A stretch of DNA of 64,000 nucleotides from SZUA-430 sp034440175 (GTDB lineage: Bacteria > Pseudomonadota > Alphaproteobacteria > Micropepsales > Micropepsaceae): positions 1-64,000 of the forward strand of contig JAWXBO010000136.1 in the NCBI GenBank assembly GCA_034440175.1. Direction: 5' to 3'. A model generated the notes under the pieces. The model was not told where the DNA came from and ran no database searches. It saw nothing but the letters and a program-made list of their open reading frames with translations. This document shows positions 15,227-24,290 of the stretch, in pieces. The stretch's first letter is position 1. Every line of letters begins with the position of its first letter. The translations under genes were made by a program, and so were the position numbers.

Positions 15227-17710
15227 ACGCTCTATGTATTCAAGTTCATTGAGCGGCCGCCCGCGCTCTGCCGCCCGCCGTTGCAGTTCTTCCAAAATTT
15301 CACGGGCTCGTTGAATATCGAGTTTGTCCGGCACCTTTACTGAATCACCGAATGCAGGCCCGCTCGCAGACTGTGGCCGGCCAAAGGGATCCTCGGCCTC
15401 ACCAGCCCCAATACCGTTGGCACCCGGCGTTGGAGCGCCTTGCCCGGTCATCTGCTGCAGCAATTGTTTTGCTATTGCTTCCCCGCCGCGGCGGAGTTCA
15501 TCAATGGCCTTCTGCTGGTTTTGACCCGCATTGCTCAGCTTCCCTGACCCCAATTGATCGGCGGCATCGTCCATGGCGTCTTGTGCACGCTTGAGTGCAC
15601 TGGCCATATCATCGCTCCGGCCGGCCTGCTTGATGACGGGTGAAAGGTCATCGCTGAGTTTCTCCTGCGCGCTTTGCAGAGCCGCACCCCGCTTGCTCCG
15701 GGCGCCGTCTGCAGCGCTCTGCTCCTGAAATGTCTGATCCATCAAGCGGCGTTGCTTGGCCATAATTGACCCGAGCTTCTCCAATGCCTGCGTTGCCGCT
15801 TGCTGCTCGGGAGACATTTTCCTGCTACCCGCCGCCTGCACGTTTTCAAGCAGGTTGAGCATCTGGCTGAGCAACTGCTGCGCCGCCGCTTTCGATCCTT
15901 GCCGCGCCAGGTTTTGGATCTGATCCAGCATCGCTTGCAAATCCTGTGGCCGGACGACTTGACCGTTTACCCCCTGCATCACCCGGTTCGATTCTTTGGC
16001 TTTCTGCGCCATCGCATGCATCATGCGTTCCAGTGCCGACCTCAATTGCGCCACAAGCCGCTCAATCTCTTGTTCTGAAGCACCCTTGGAAAGCGCATCC
16101 ATAAGTTTACGTTGAATGTCTCGTAGTTCCGCCTGCGCTTGTGGCGTGTCGCCTTCTTCGATCCGAACCGCTAAATCCCACAACAATTGTTGTGCAGATT
16201 CGATGCGCGCCAAATCGATCCGCGTTGCATCCAACCGGGCACGGTGCACCTCAAACGTGGCCGTTCTGAGCGCGAGATACACGCGCGTGTCGGGCAAAAA
16301 CCGCTCAGGCGCGATCGCCAACGCATCCAGCGCCTTAGCGACATCTCCGGCTGATCGTGGATCGCGCGCCAAGTTACGCCGCTGCTCAATTAGGGCCCGT
16401 GCCAAGGGCTCGTCGAAGCGGCGTTCCGGCAAGACAATCGTGACAGATTTAGACTTGGCGGTTTGATTGATTTCATCCCGCGCTACAAGTGTGACTTTGA
16501 CTTTGAGCCCCGCCCATACGTGATCGGTCAAATCTTTGAAAATCATCGCCTCGCCGTCGCGAGCCGGAGCAGGCGGAAGCGGGAGATCCAGAATGATAGG
16601 CGTTACATCACGAACCGCCGCCGCAGGGCGGTCCAGGACAATCTGCGCTTCCGCCGAAGTGACGCCATAGTCATCCTTCAGTCCATAACTAAAGCGAAGC
16701 GATTGGGCTTGCGTCACGGCAAGGGGTGACTTGAACTCGATATGTGGCGGAGTGTCAGAGGCCACCGCAAAGCGCCAGATGGCTGCCTGTGTTGCGTTGA
16801 GCGACAGGCGAACCGAAACGTCGGTTTCAAGCGCAAGCTTTGCGTCGCGCGCGTCACCGCCCGCTGGCAAGAACTCCGGCCGCGACTGACGAGGTGCATA
16901 ACCGCCAAGAGATGAGGCGCGCAGCACCGCTGATGAATCTCCATGGGTGCGCACAGTCAATGTCGCGCCTCGCGGAACAGTAATAACACCGTCATCGCCG
17001 CGTTGTGTTTGCGCCGTCAGATGGCGCGGTGCCTCTCCAGTGTAAGCGGGCGGCGTCACCCAGGCTTCGAAAGTTGCAGGCGCATGCCCCTGAGCGATCC
17101 CCGGCGACAATGCCGTAATTAGCCGTTCGGGGATCTCGGACCAGTTCGCGACCGTCAAAGCCACGATCACAAGTCCCATGAACACCCGCAGCGCGTGCGG
17201 GTCTCTTGCGGTTAGCGACAGCTTTGGCCATGCGACTTTCAGGCGATGAAGGTGATTGAAGATCCATCGCTGGTGCGCTCGCCACAAGTGCCTGGTGTCG
17301 TCGTCAGCCATCGCTGCTGGATGATCTTCAAGCGCGCTCAGAGGCCGATGATCAAGTCCGCTCGATTGCTCAAGATGGCGTACGGCCTGCGCATGGGTGG
17401 GAACAGACGATTGTCTGAGCGACCACATTATCGCCCGAATGATGCCGGCAAAGATTCCCATCAAACTGACAAGATGAAGCCATTCCGGCAAATAGACGAA
17501 CAAATTCGCCAGCGCCAAAATCAAAAACAAACCAACGATGCCACCCGCGGGCCAAAGAATCGGATAAAGCCGCTCAGCAGAAAGCGAAACCCAGCTCAGC
17601 AAAACACGATGGCGCACTGTCCGTGGCAACGCCGGACGTTCGTCGCTTCCAGTTTGCTTGTGCTCAACCGTCACGTACGATCTCACTTTCGCGAAGACTA
17701 GTGAAGCCAC
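15209..17710 (-). CDS. TIGR02302/DUF4175 family large membrane protein
   Basis: An approximately 820-833-residue protein with two N-terminal hydrophobic segments (about 50-105), a third near 175-190, a beta-rich central region (PPAYTGEAPRHL and PRGATLTVR segments) and a long Gln/Ala-rich helical C-terminal third with QMLNLLENVQAAG and QQQL-type repeats. Family members are alphaproteobacterial and uncharacterised. The C-terminus IQRAREILEELQRRAAERGR is highly conserved in the family. The start is uncertain: GTG at 17710 overlaps lysA by 13 bases, and in-frame GTGs at 17686 and 17674 are possible. It is the last gene of argH-lptM-lysA-TIGR02302. Confidence 0.85.
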   Translation of the reverse strand: MASLVFAKVRSYVTVEHKQTGSDERPALPRTVRHRVLLSWVSLSAERLYPILWPAGGIVGLFLILALANLFVYLPEWLHLVSLMGIFAGIIRAIMWSLRQSSVPTHAQAVRHLEQSSGLDHRPLSALEDHPAAMADDDTRHLWRAHQRWIFNHLHRLKVAWPKLSLTARDPHALRVFMGLVIVALTVANWSEIPERLITALSPGIAQGHAPATFEAWVTPPAYTGEAPRHLTAQTQRGDDGVITVPRGATLTVRTHGDSSAVLRASSLGGYAPRQSRPEFLPAGGDARDAKLALETDVSVRLSLNATQAAIWRFAVASDTPPHIEFKSPLAVTQAQSLRFSYGLKDDYGVTSAEAQIVLDRPAAAVRDVTPIILDLPLPPAPARDGEAMIFKDLTDHVWAGLKVKVTLVARDEINQTAKSKSVTIVLPERRFDEPLARALIEQRRNLARDPRSAGDVAKALDALAIAPERFLPDTRVYLALRTATFEVHRARLDATRIDLARIESAQQLLWDLAVRIEEGDTPQAQAELRDIQRKLMDALSKGASEQEIERLVAQLRSALERMMHAMAQKAKESNRVMQGVNGQVVRPQDLQAMLDQIQNLARQGSKAAAQQLLSQMLNLLENVQAAGSRKMSPEQQAATQALEKLGSIMAKQRRLMDQTFQEQSAADGARSKRGAALQSAQEKLSDDLSPVIKQAGRSDDMASALKRAQDAMDDAADQLGSGKLSNAGQNQQKAIDELRRGGEAIAKQLLQQMTGQGAPTPGANGIGAGEAEDPFGRPQSASGPAFGDSVKVPDKLDIQRAREILEELQRRAAERGRPLNELEYIERLLRRF

Positions 17711-18966
17711 TCCGGCATAATCTCGCGCGACATCATGTCTTCAACACTCAGCCGTGGTCGTATGACCGCAAAATGGCGGCCGCGTACCAGGACTTCCGGT
17801 ACCAAGGCTCTTGCATTGTAACTGGAAGCCTGTACCGCGCCATAGGCACCAGCTGAAAGTATGGCAACCAAATCGCCTGGAGCGATAGGGGGCAATTCAC
17901 GATCTCGTGCGAACAAATCCGCGCTTTCGCAGACGGGCCCAACCACGTCATAAACCCTACGTTGCGCATCTTTGGCTTCGATAACCGGAACAATGTCGTG
18001 CCGGGCGTCGTACATTGCAGGGCGGATCAGATCATTCATTCCCGCGTCAAGGATGATGAATTTTCGCTCATCTCCAGATTTGACGTATGTCACGCGTGAA
18101 ATGAGCACCCCCGCATTCGCGGTAATCAGGCGCCCGGGTTCAACAATAAGCTGGGCCTGAAGGGCACCAACCGCGTCTCGAACGACGCCGCCATAGGCAT
18201 CAGGCAGAGGAGGGGCGTCTTCGCGCGAATAGGGCACCCCCAATCCACCACCGAGATCGACACGTGAAATGTTCTGACCAGCAGCCCTCAGGGCGCGAAC
18301 AAGCTCCGCAACTTTTTCAAAAGCCTCACGGAATGGGCCAAGCTCGGTGATCTGACTACCGATGTGCACGTCAACGCCCACGACTTCGATTCCCGGAAGT
18401 AAAGCGGCGCGTGCATATGCATCTTTCGCCCGATACCATCCGATACCAAATTTATTCTCAGCCTTGCCGGTCGAGATTTTTGCGTGCGTGCGCGCATCGA
18501 CATCCGGATTTACTCGTATCGAAACAGCAGCCCGCTGCGACTTCGACTGCGCGACCTCGCTCAGGACTTCAAGCTCTTCCTCACTCTCAACATTAAACTG
18601 AAAAATGCCGGCAACAAGCGCCTGGGCCATTTCTTCGCGCGTTTTGCCGACGCCGGAAAAGACAATCTTTGAAGCAGGGATCCCCGCCGCAAGCGCACGT
18701 TTCAGTTCGCCAGCCGAAACAATATCCGCACCAGCGCCAAGCCTTGCCAAGGTCCTGATGACCGCCAGATTTCCGTTGGCCTTCACCGCATACGCGATCA
18801 AAGTACCCTTCGGCAACGCCGCCTCAAACACCCGAAAGTGCCGCTCAAGTGTCGCCGACGAATAACAATAAAATGGCGTGCCCACCGCGGAAACAATCTC
18901 AACGATAGCGACATCTTCAGCGTGCAATTCGCCGTTGCGATAACTGAAATGGTTCACGCCCAACAC
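17698..18966 (-). CDS. lysA: Diaminopimelate decarboxylase
   Basis: PLP enzyme of the alanine-racemase fold, making lysine from meso-diaminopimelate. The PLP lysine is in IAYAVKANGN (about 57-66); GIGWYRAKDAY, VDVHIGSQITEL, the glycine loop VDLGGGLGVPY and VGPVCESADLFARDREL (with the catalytic Cys) follow. Full length at 422 residues. It lies 37 bases downstream of the small lipoprotein gene on the same strand, so it is probably part of the argH operon. Confidence 0.95.
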   Translation of the reverse strand: MLGVNHFSYRNGELHAEDVAIVEIVSAVGTPFYCYSSATLERHFRVFEAALPKGTLIAYAVKANGNLAVIRTLARLGAGADIVSAGELKRALAAGIPASKIVFSGVGKTREEMAQALVAGIFQFNVESEEELEVLSEVAQSKSQRAAVSIRVNPDVDARTHAKISTGKAENKFGIGWYRAKDAYARAALLPGIEVVGVDVHIGSQITELGPFREAFEKVAELVRALRAAGQNISRVDLGGGLGVPYSREDAPPLPDAYGGVVRDAVGALQAQLIVEPGRLITANAGVLISRVTYVKSGDERKFIILDAGMNDLIRPAMYDARHDIVPVIEAKDAQRRVYDVVGPVCESADLFARDRELPPIAPGDLVAILSAGAYGAVQASSYNARALVPEVLVRGRHFAVIRPRLSVEDMMSREIMPEWLH

Positions 18967-19003
18967 TCGTCAAGAGTTTTGGCGTGACCAAATATATTTG
19001 TAT

Positions 19004-19117
19004 TCAACGCTGCAAAGCCACCGAAGGTTTCGGCGGTTCAAGCGGACCTTTTTTCCCGCAGGCCGAAACACCAAGTCCGGCGACGAGCGCCACGACAACC
19101 AACAAACGCACGATCAT
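19004..19117 (-). CDS. lptM: LptM-type small lipoprotein (37 residues)
   Basis: A short gene read on the minus strand directly after argH: its ATG overlaps the argH stop (ATGA). The product begins with MIVRLL, a hydrophobic stretch, then the lipobox-like VSAC with the acceptor Cys at residue 20, followed by GKKGPLEPPKPS and a stop at 37. GKKGPL after the cysteine is the signature of the YifL/LptM family, which in E. coli assists maturation of the LptD LPS translocon. The V-S-A-C box is a slightly weak lipobox. Location between argH and lysA is the usual alphaproteobacterial one. Confidence 0.85.
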   Translation of the reverse strand: MIVRLLVVVALVAGLGVSACGKKGPLEPPKPSVALQR

Positions 19118-20496
19118 TTAAGCCGCTCCTGCCAATACACGATCTGTTCGCGGACGCGCGTGGGTGCTGTGCCACCAAAACTTAAACGGCTGGCAACCGA
19201 CGCGTCCAATCCCAACACCGACTGTATATCGGCGGTGATGCCCGGCTCAACAGTTTGCATCTCGCTGAGCGGTAAGTCCAAAAGCCCGCATTTGCGCGCC
19301 TCAGCAAGGGCGACGATGCGTCCGGTGATGTGGTGTGCCTCGCGGAATGGCTTTTTCAGCACCCGCACAATCCAATCAGCGAGGTCTGTTGCCGTCGAAA
19401 ACGCGTCGCCGGCGGCATGACGCATAGCAGGCTCATTGATCTGCATATCGTCAACCATGCCAGCCATGGCGGCCAACGCCAGCTCACAGGAATCCGCCGC
19501 ATCAAAAACCGCTTCCTTGTCTTCCTGCATGTCCTTGGCATAGGTTAACGGCAAAGCCTTCATAACTCCCAACAGCGTCACCAGCGAACCCGTCACACGG
19601 GCACACTTTGCCCGCACCAGTTCTGCGGCATCAGGGTTGCGCTTTTGTGGCATGATCGACGAGCCTGTCGAGAATGCATCGGACAACCGGATGAAGCGGA
19701 ATTGCGGCGAGCTCCACAGCACGATCTCCTCCGCCAGCCTGGACAGATGGGTTGCCATGATGGAGCACGCGCTCAAGTACTCGAGTGCAAAGTCACGCGC
19801 TGAGACGCTGTCCAGGGAATTGCGCATCGCGCCTGAAAATCCAAGCTCGCGTGCGGTCTGTTCGCGGTCGATGGGAAACGACGTTCCGGCCAACGCGGCT
19901 GCACCCAAGGGGCATTCATTCGTACAGGCGCGCGCAGAAGCAAACCGCACGCTGTCTCGGGCCGCCATTTCGACGTAAGCAAGCAAATGGTGTCCGAGTG
20001 TCACGGGTTGTGCTGATTGCAAGTGCGTAAACCCCGGCATGACCGTACCAGCGTGAACCGACGCTTTCGCGATGAGGTTCAATTGGAAGGCTCTGAGTCC
20101 TTCGCTCATCCTGTCAATTGAGTCACGCACCCAGAGTCTGAAGTCGGTTGCAACTTGATCATTCCGCGAGCGCGCTGTGTGTAACCGCCCAGCCGCTTCC
20201 CCGATCAAATCCGCCAACCGCGCCTCGATATTCATGTGAATATCTTCCAGATCACGCGAAAATGTGAATTTCCCGTGGTCAATTTCCGTCCTGATCTGGT
20301 CGAGGCCGTGTCCAATGGCGTCCGCGTCAGACTGTGCAATAATGCCGCGATGCGCCAACATGCGCGCGTGCACTTTCGAAGCGGCGATATCTTGGGCATA
20401 AAGGCGCCGGTCGAAATCGATGGAGGCGTTGATCTCCTTCATAATATCTGCGGGACCTTGGGCGAACCGTCCGCCCCACATTTCGTTCGCTGTCAT
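19114..20496 (-). CDS. argH: Argininosuccinate lyase
   Basis: Final step of arginine synthesis: argininosuccinate to arginine and fumarate, as a cytoplasmic tetramer. The superfamily signature GSSIMPQKRNPD carries the catalytic serine loop. HTARSRNDQVATDFRLW and TPGFTHLQ-like GFTHLQSAQPVTLGHH are also present. ATG at 20496 gives about 460 residues; a TTG at 20514 would add six non-conserved residues. First gene of the argH-lptM-lysA run, divergent from the TlpA-like gene with 33 bases between the starts, so promoters must overlap upstream coding sequence. Confidence 0.95.
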   Translation of the reverse strand: MTANEMWGGRFAQGPADIMKEINASIDFDRRLYAQDIAASKVHARMLAHRGIIAQSDADAIGHGLDQIRTEIDHGKFTFSRDLEDIHMNIEARLADLIGEAAGRLHTARSRNDQVATDFRLWVRDSIDRMSEGLRAFQLNLIAKASVHAGTVMPGFTHLQSAQPVTLGHHLLAYVEMAARDSVRFASARACTNECPLGAAALAGTSFPIDREQTARELGFSGAMRNSLDSVSARDFALEYLSACSIMATHLSRLAEEIVLWSSPQFRFIRLSDAFSTGSSIMPQKRNPDAAELVRAKCARVTGSLVTLLGVMKALPLTYAKDMQEDKEAVFDAADSCELALAAMAGMVDDMQINEPAMRHAAGDAFSTATDLADWIVRVLKKPFREAHHITGRIVALAEARKCGLLDLPLSEMQTVEPGITADIQSVLGLDASVASRLSFGGTAPTRVREQIVYWQERLK

Positions 20497-20529
20497 TGTG
20501 CGTCGAGAGTCCAAAATAGGGAACCAGGA

Positions 20530-21111
20530 ATGACTTCAAGCTGGCGTGTAGTGGTGATTGTCTTGACCGGTGCCATTGTGGCCGCCGCAGGCTTTGCCGT
20601 CTACACGATGTTGACAGGTGAAGACCAGTCTACCCGCCCAAAATTGGCCGGCATGGAGAATTTTATTCCAGCCCGTGAGTTTAAACCTGTCCCCCCGGTT
20701 CATTTTCTGGACGAGCAGGGAAATCAGGTGTCCCTCGAAAGGTTTCGCGGCAGCATCGTCGTGCTTAACCTTTGGGCAACGTGGTGCACACCCTGCCTTG
20801 CCGAAATGCCGATGCTCGACCGCTTGCAACAGCAACTGAAAGGCGTGGGCGTGGTGGTCATCGCGCTCAGCATCGACCGTGATGGCACAACCGCCGTTCG
20901 CGAATTCTTCAACCGCAATGGCATCAGGCATCTCGCGGTGTACGTTGACCCAACGATGCGCGCCCAGTCCACGCTCGCGACCTTCGGGCTCCCGACGACC
21001 ATCCTCATCGACAAGCAAGGCCGCGAGCGAGGACGCCTTGTCGGCCCCGCCGAGTGGGATGACGCGAGCGCCGCCGATTTGGTGTTGAGCGCGAACGCAC
21101 CGGTGCCCTAA
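20530..21111 (+). CDS. TlpA-like membrane-anchored thiol:disulfide oxidoreductase
   Basis: A 193-residue protein with an N-terminal signal anchor (about 7-26) and a periplasmic thioredoxin fold. The redox motif WCTPC is at 85-89 (NLWATWCTPCLAEMP), with a cis-Pro region FGLPTTILIDKQG. TlpA-type proteins reduce periplasmic disulfides, for example in cytochrome oxidase copper-site assembly; the substrate here is unknown. ATG at 20530 was chosen because upstream codons are antisense to argH. Its 3' end overlaps the convergent Gfo/Idh gene by four bases. Confidence 0.88.
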   Translation: MTSSWRVVVIVLTGAIVAAAGFAVYTMLTGEDQSTRPKLAGMENFIPAREFKPVPPVHFLDEQGNQVSLERFRGSIVVLNLWATWCTPCLAEMPMLDRLQQQLKGVGVVVIALSIDRDGTTAVREFFNRNGIRHLAVYVDPTMRAQSTLATFGLPTTILIDKQGRERGRLVGPAEWDDASAADLVLSANAPVP

Positions 21112-22256
21112 ACACCCATTGCCGCGTCAAGTGTCGTCCACATTGTAGCGCAGTCAACGACTTGGCCAGTTGCCAATGCCTTATCGATCGCCATGACAGT
21201 CATCCCTGCTTCAATCGCGTGATAGGCGGAAACTGGAAAAGCCGCACTTTCCGTGAGGGCGGAAATCAAATCATGCGCCATCGCCACATCGGCGCCGTTG
21301 TGGTCGATCTCTGACACCTCAAACTGGCGCCGGACCGGTGGACCAACATCGAGGCTCCGTCGCCACATAACTGTGTTGCGCACCAGATCCGCAATCAGGG
21401 TGCCTTGTGTACCTGCAATATACCAGCGCCTCTCCGGTAGCGCCGTCGAACTGTTGGAATGAAACGATAGCTGCACGCCATTGGCATACTGAACCAAAGC
21501 GGTTTGGTGGTCCGTGACATCGGACACTGACCGATATGCATCGCCTGTAGCAGCCCATCCGCCAGGCCAGGATTCATATGCCGCCTCGCCATTCGAGTAG
21601 AATCGTGCCGATGGCTCGCGGTCTGGCCGGAAGATGCCGCGCCCGCCAAAACTCATCACTTTCTCAGCTCTAGCCCCCGCAATCTCGCCCAAAATGTCGA
21701 AGTCGTGGCACACCTTATCGAGCAGGAACGAGCCGCCCCATTCGCGCTTGCGCCGCCAATTCCGGGCAAGATAGGAGCCGTGCTCGGGCGGCAAATGTTC
21801 GGTCGCATCAATCGACACGATTTGGCCAAGATGGCCATCGCGCACGGTAGACAAAATCTCGCGCACGATCGGCGCTGATCGCAACACTAGTCCCACATAA
21901 AGGTCCGGCGTGGTTTCCCGGCTCAGTCGTTGTGCGAGCGAATAAGACTCACTTTCGGTTCGTACGATTGGCTTTTCAACAAACACTGGGGTCTGCCCGT
22001 ACAGCGCCAACATCAAATGCTCGGCATGCAAATGATTGGGCGATCCGATGAGAACAAGGTCGCGTCCTCCCGGCATCACGGCTTGTTCAACGCTGCGAAA
22101 TGCCTCGCCCGGGTGAATGCCTTCCGAGATCAAACGGTCAAGTCCAACCGGGGAGGGATCGAAATAGCCATCGACACTGAATCGCGCGCCAGCCGCTTTC
22201 AGTGCAGAAAGCACCGCACTCATCCGTTGACCCAAACCAATAATGGCAAGACGCAT
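21108..22256 (-). CDS. Gfo/Idh/MocA family NAD(P)-dependent oxidoreductase
   Basis: About 382 residues. N-terminal Rossmann motif IIGLGQRM (GxGxx variant), VLIGSPNHLH and the hallmark EKP in VFVEKPIVR. The C-terminal domain includes GGSFLLDKVCHDFDIL with the HD pair typical of this family. Substrate, probably a sugar or cyclitol, cannot be inferred. ATG at 22256 starts at MRLAIIG; a GTG at 22268 overlaps the TGA of the VOC relic just upstream, suggesting that the two were once translationally coupled. Confidence 0.82.
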   Translation of the reverse strand: MRLAIIGLGQRMSAVLSALKAAGARFSVDGYFDPSPVGLDRLISEGIHPGEAFRSVEQAVMPGGRDLVLIGSPNHLHAEHLMLALYGQTPVFVEKPIVRTESESYSLAQRLSRETTPDLYVGLVLRSAPIVREILSTVRDGHLGQIVSIDATEHLPPEHGSYLARNWRRKREWGGSFLLDKVCHDFDILGEIAGARAEKVMSFGGRGIFRPDREPSARFYSNGEAAYESWPGGWAATGDAYRSVSDVTDHQTALVQYANGVQLSFHSNSSTALPERRWYIAGTQGTLIADLVRNTVMWRRSLDVGPPVRRQFEVSEIDHNGADVAMAHDLISALTESAAFPVSAYHAIEAGMTVMAIDKALATGQVVDCATMWTTLDAAMGV

Positions 22257-22264
22257 GATTTGGT

Positions 22265-22378
22265 TCACATATTCAAGCGTGGGCGACCAACACGGAACAG
22301 ATTGCCATTGACGTCAATCAGTACGAACTCAGAAACGCCCCAGGGTTTCTGCTCAATTGGCATCAACTTTCCAACGCC
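22265..22378 (-). pseudogene. 3' remnant of a VOC (glyoxalase/bleomycin-resistance) gene
   Basis: In one frame between the hbd stop and the Gfo/Idh gene, about 37 codons read VGKLMPIEQKPWGVSEFVL, then IDVNGNLFRVGRPR and a stop. PWG-x2-EF-x3-D-x2-GN is the typical C-terminal signature of VOC-fold proteins. Upstream of this the frame runs into hbd coding sequence, so the first two-thirds of the gene are missing and there is no start. It looks like a relic of an operon gene that once sat between hbd and the oxidoreductase. Confidence 0.6.
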
Positions 22379-22394
22379 GGCTATTGCGAACGCA

Positions 22395-23270
22395 TTATCG
22401 TGTTGGGACGGGTTTCTCGCCGCGATAGTCATAAAACCCGCGTTTGGTTTTCTGTCCAAGCCACCCTGCCTCGACATACTTCACCATAAGTGGGCATGGC
22501 CGGTACTTCGAATCAGCAAGTCCCTCGTAAAGCACCTGCATCACTGACAGGCACGTATCCAGCCCGATGAAATCTGCAAGCTGAAGCGGGCCCATGGGAT
22601 GATTGGCGCCCAGTCGCATGGCCGTATCGATGGCATCCACTGTGCCCACGCCTTCATAGAGCGTGTAAACCGCCTCATTGATCATCGGCAGCAGGATCCG
22701 GTTCACGATGAACGCAGGAAAGTCCTCGGAATTCGCCGAAATTTTTCCCAAACGCTTCACCAGCGCCTGCACCGTGTGAAAGGTTTCTTCTTCAGTCGCA
22801 ATCCCGCGAATGAGTTCGACCAGCTGCATCAACGGCACGGGGTTCATAAAATGCAAGCCGATGAACCGCTCCGGGCGGTCCGTCACGGACGCAAGCCGCG
22901 TAATTGAGATCGACGACGTGTTGCTCGCAATCATCGCGCTTTTTGACAGCTTCGGGCACAAATCGATAAAGATTTGGCGTTTTATTTTCTCGTCTTCTGT
23001 GGCGGCTTCTATGGCGAAATCCACTTTGGAGAAATCGTCGAGCGACGACGCAGCAGTGATGCGCTTCATCGCGCTGTCTTTTTCGGCGTCGCTTATTTTC
23101 CCGCGCGCGGCCTGGCGGGACAGGTTCATCGAGATGATCTCGAACGCAGCATCGACTTTTTCGCGTTTAACGTCATGCATCATGACGTCATATCCTGCCA
23201 GCGCACAAACATGAGCAATCCCGTTGCCCATCTGACCTGCGCCGATAATGCCGATTCGTTGAATTTCCAT
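22395..23270 (-). CDS. hbd: 3-hydroxybutyryl-CoA dehydrogenase
   Basis: Reversible NAD(P)-dependent oxidation of 3-hydroxyacyl-CoA, linking acetoacetyl-CoA and hydroxybutyryl-CoA. Rossmann motif IGIIGAGQMGNGIAHV at the N-terminus, SNTSSISIT with the catalytic Ser/Asn region, GLHFMNPVPLMQLVE with the catalytic His, and the C-terminal PMGPLQLADFIGLD. Length 291 is normal. Downstream of etfB-etfA on the same strand, it probably feeds poly-hydroxybutyrate or, with Ccr at 31 kb, the ethylmalonyl-CoA route. Confidence 0.93.
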   Translation of the reverse strand: MEIQRIGIIGAGQMGNGIAHVCALAGYDVMMHDVKREKVDAAFEIISMNLSRQAARGKISDAEKDSAMKRITAASSLDDFSKVDFAIEAATEDEKIKRQIFIDLCPKLSKSAMIASNTSSISITRLASVTDRPERFIGLHFMNPVPLMQLVELIRGIATEEETFHTVQALVKRLGKISANSEDFPAFIVNRILLPMINEAVYTLYEGVGTVDAIDTAMRLGANHPMGPLQLADFIGLDTCLSVMQVLYEGLADSKYRPCPLMVKYVEAGWLGQKTKRGFYDYRGEKPVPTR

Positions 23271-23344
23271 TTCAGTGTCTCAAACCCGCTGACTTGAGCG
23301 CCTTGTAAGGGACGCCACGTTCACGATGATATAAAATGTTGGCT

Positions 23345-24289
23345 TCAATAACCTTGCTTCTTCAGTTCTTCGTCCAGTTCCGGCACCGCCTTGAACAGGT
23401 CTGCGACCAGCCCGTAATCCGCCACTTGGAAGATCGGCGCTTCTTCGTCTTTGTTGATCGCAACAATGACTTTCGAGTCTTTCATGCCTGCCAGATGTTG
23501 AATGGCGCCCGAAATGCCAACGGCGATATAGAGCTCTGGGGCCACAATCTTGCCGGTCTGCCCGACTTGATAATCGTTTGGCACAAAGCCGGCATCCACT
23601 GCCGCGCGGCTTGCACCAACAGCGGCTTTCAACCGGTCGGCAATTTTCTCGAGCAGATGGAAATTCTCGCCTGATTGCATTCCGCGTCCGCCGGAAACCA
23701 CAACACGTGCACCCGCAAGTTCTGGCCGCTCGGATTTCGACAATTCCTCTCGCACGAATTCGGAGAGGCCGGGGCCTTTTGCGGCGCCAATTGTTTCAAT
23801 TGCGGCCGTTCCGGACAACTCGGCAGCCTTGAAGGCGGTCGGGCGAACAGTGATAACTTTCTTCGTGCCGCTTGGCACTTGCACTTGTTGCATCGCATTG
23901 CCCGCATAAATTGGCCGGGTGAAAGTATCGGTGGCATCGACAGACACTATTTCCGAAATCTGCTGCACGTCCAAAGCTGCCGCCACACGCGGCATATAGC
24001 TTTTTCCACTGGGGGATGCGGGGGTAAGAATGGCATCGTACTTGCCCGAAAGTTCAAGAATCAGTGCCGCCATATTTTCGGCCAGCTGATGCGCATACTG
24101 CGTATCGTCGGCAAGCAAAACCTTGGACGCGCCCGCAATCTTCGCCGCCGCATCGGCCACACTGCGTACAGAATGGCCAGCCACCAGAATGTCGACGGGG
24201 CCGCCCAGTGCGATCGCGGCAGTCATGGCTTTGGAAGTTGAATCTTTGAGCGATTTGTTGTCGTGCTCGGCAATCAGAAGAACGGCCAT
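23345..24289 (-). CDS. etfA: Electron transfer flavoprotein subunit alpha
   Basis: Forms the ETF heterodimer with EtfB, carrying electrons from acyl-CoA dehydrogenases to ETF-ubiquinone oxidoreductase. The FAD-binding C-terminal half is clear: VVSGGRGMQSGENF, GASRAAVDAGFVPNDYQVGQTGKIV (positions near 210-250), and AVGISGAIQHLAGMKDSKVIVAIN. Length 314. One base separates it from the etfB stop, so co-translation is likely. Confidence 0.96.
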   Translation of the reverse strand: MAVLLIAEHDNKSLKDSTSKAMTAAIALGGPVDILVAGHSVRSVADAAAKIAGASKVLLADDTQYAHQLAENMAALILELSGKYDAILTPASPSGKSYMPRVAAALDVQQISEIVSVDATDTFTRPIYAGNAMQQVQVPSGTKKVITVRPTAFKAAELSGTAAIETIGAAKGPGLSEFVREELSKSERPELAGARVVVSGGRGMQSGENFHLLEKIADRLKAAVGASRAAVDAGFVPNDYQVGQTGKIVAPELYIAVGISGAIQHLAGMKDSKVIVAINKDEEAPIFQVADYGLVADLFKAVPELDEELKKQGY

Positions 24290-24290
24290 C

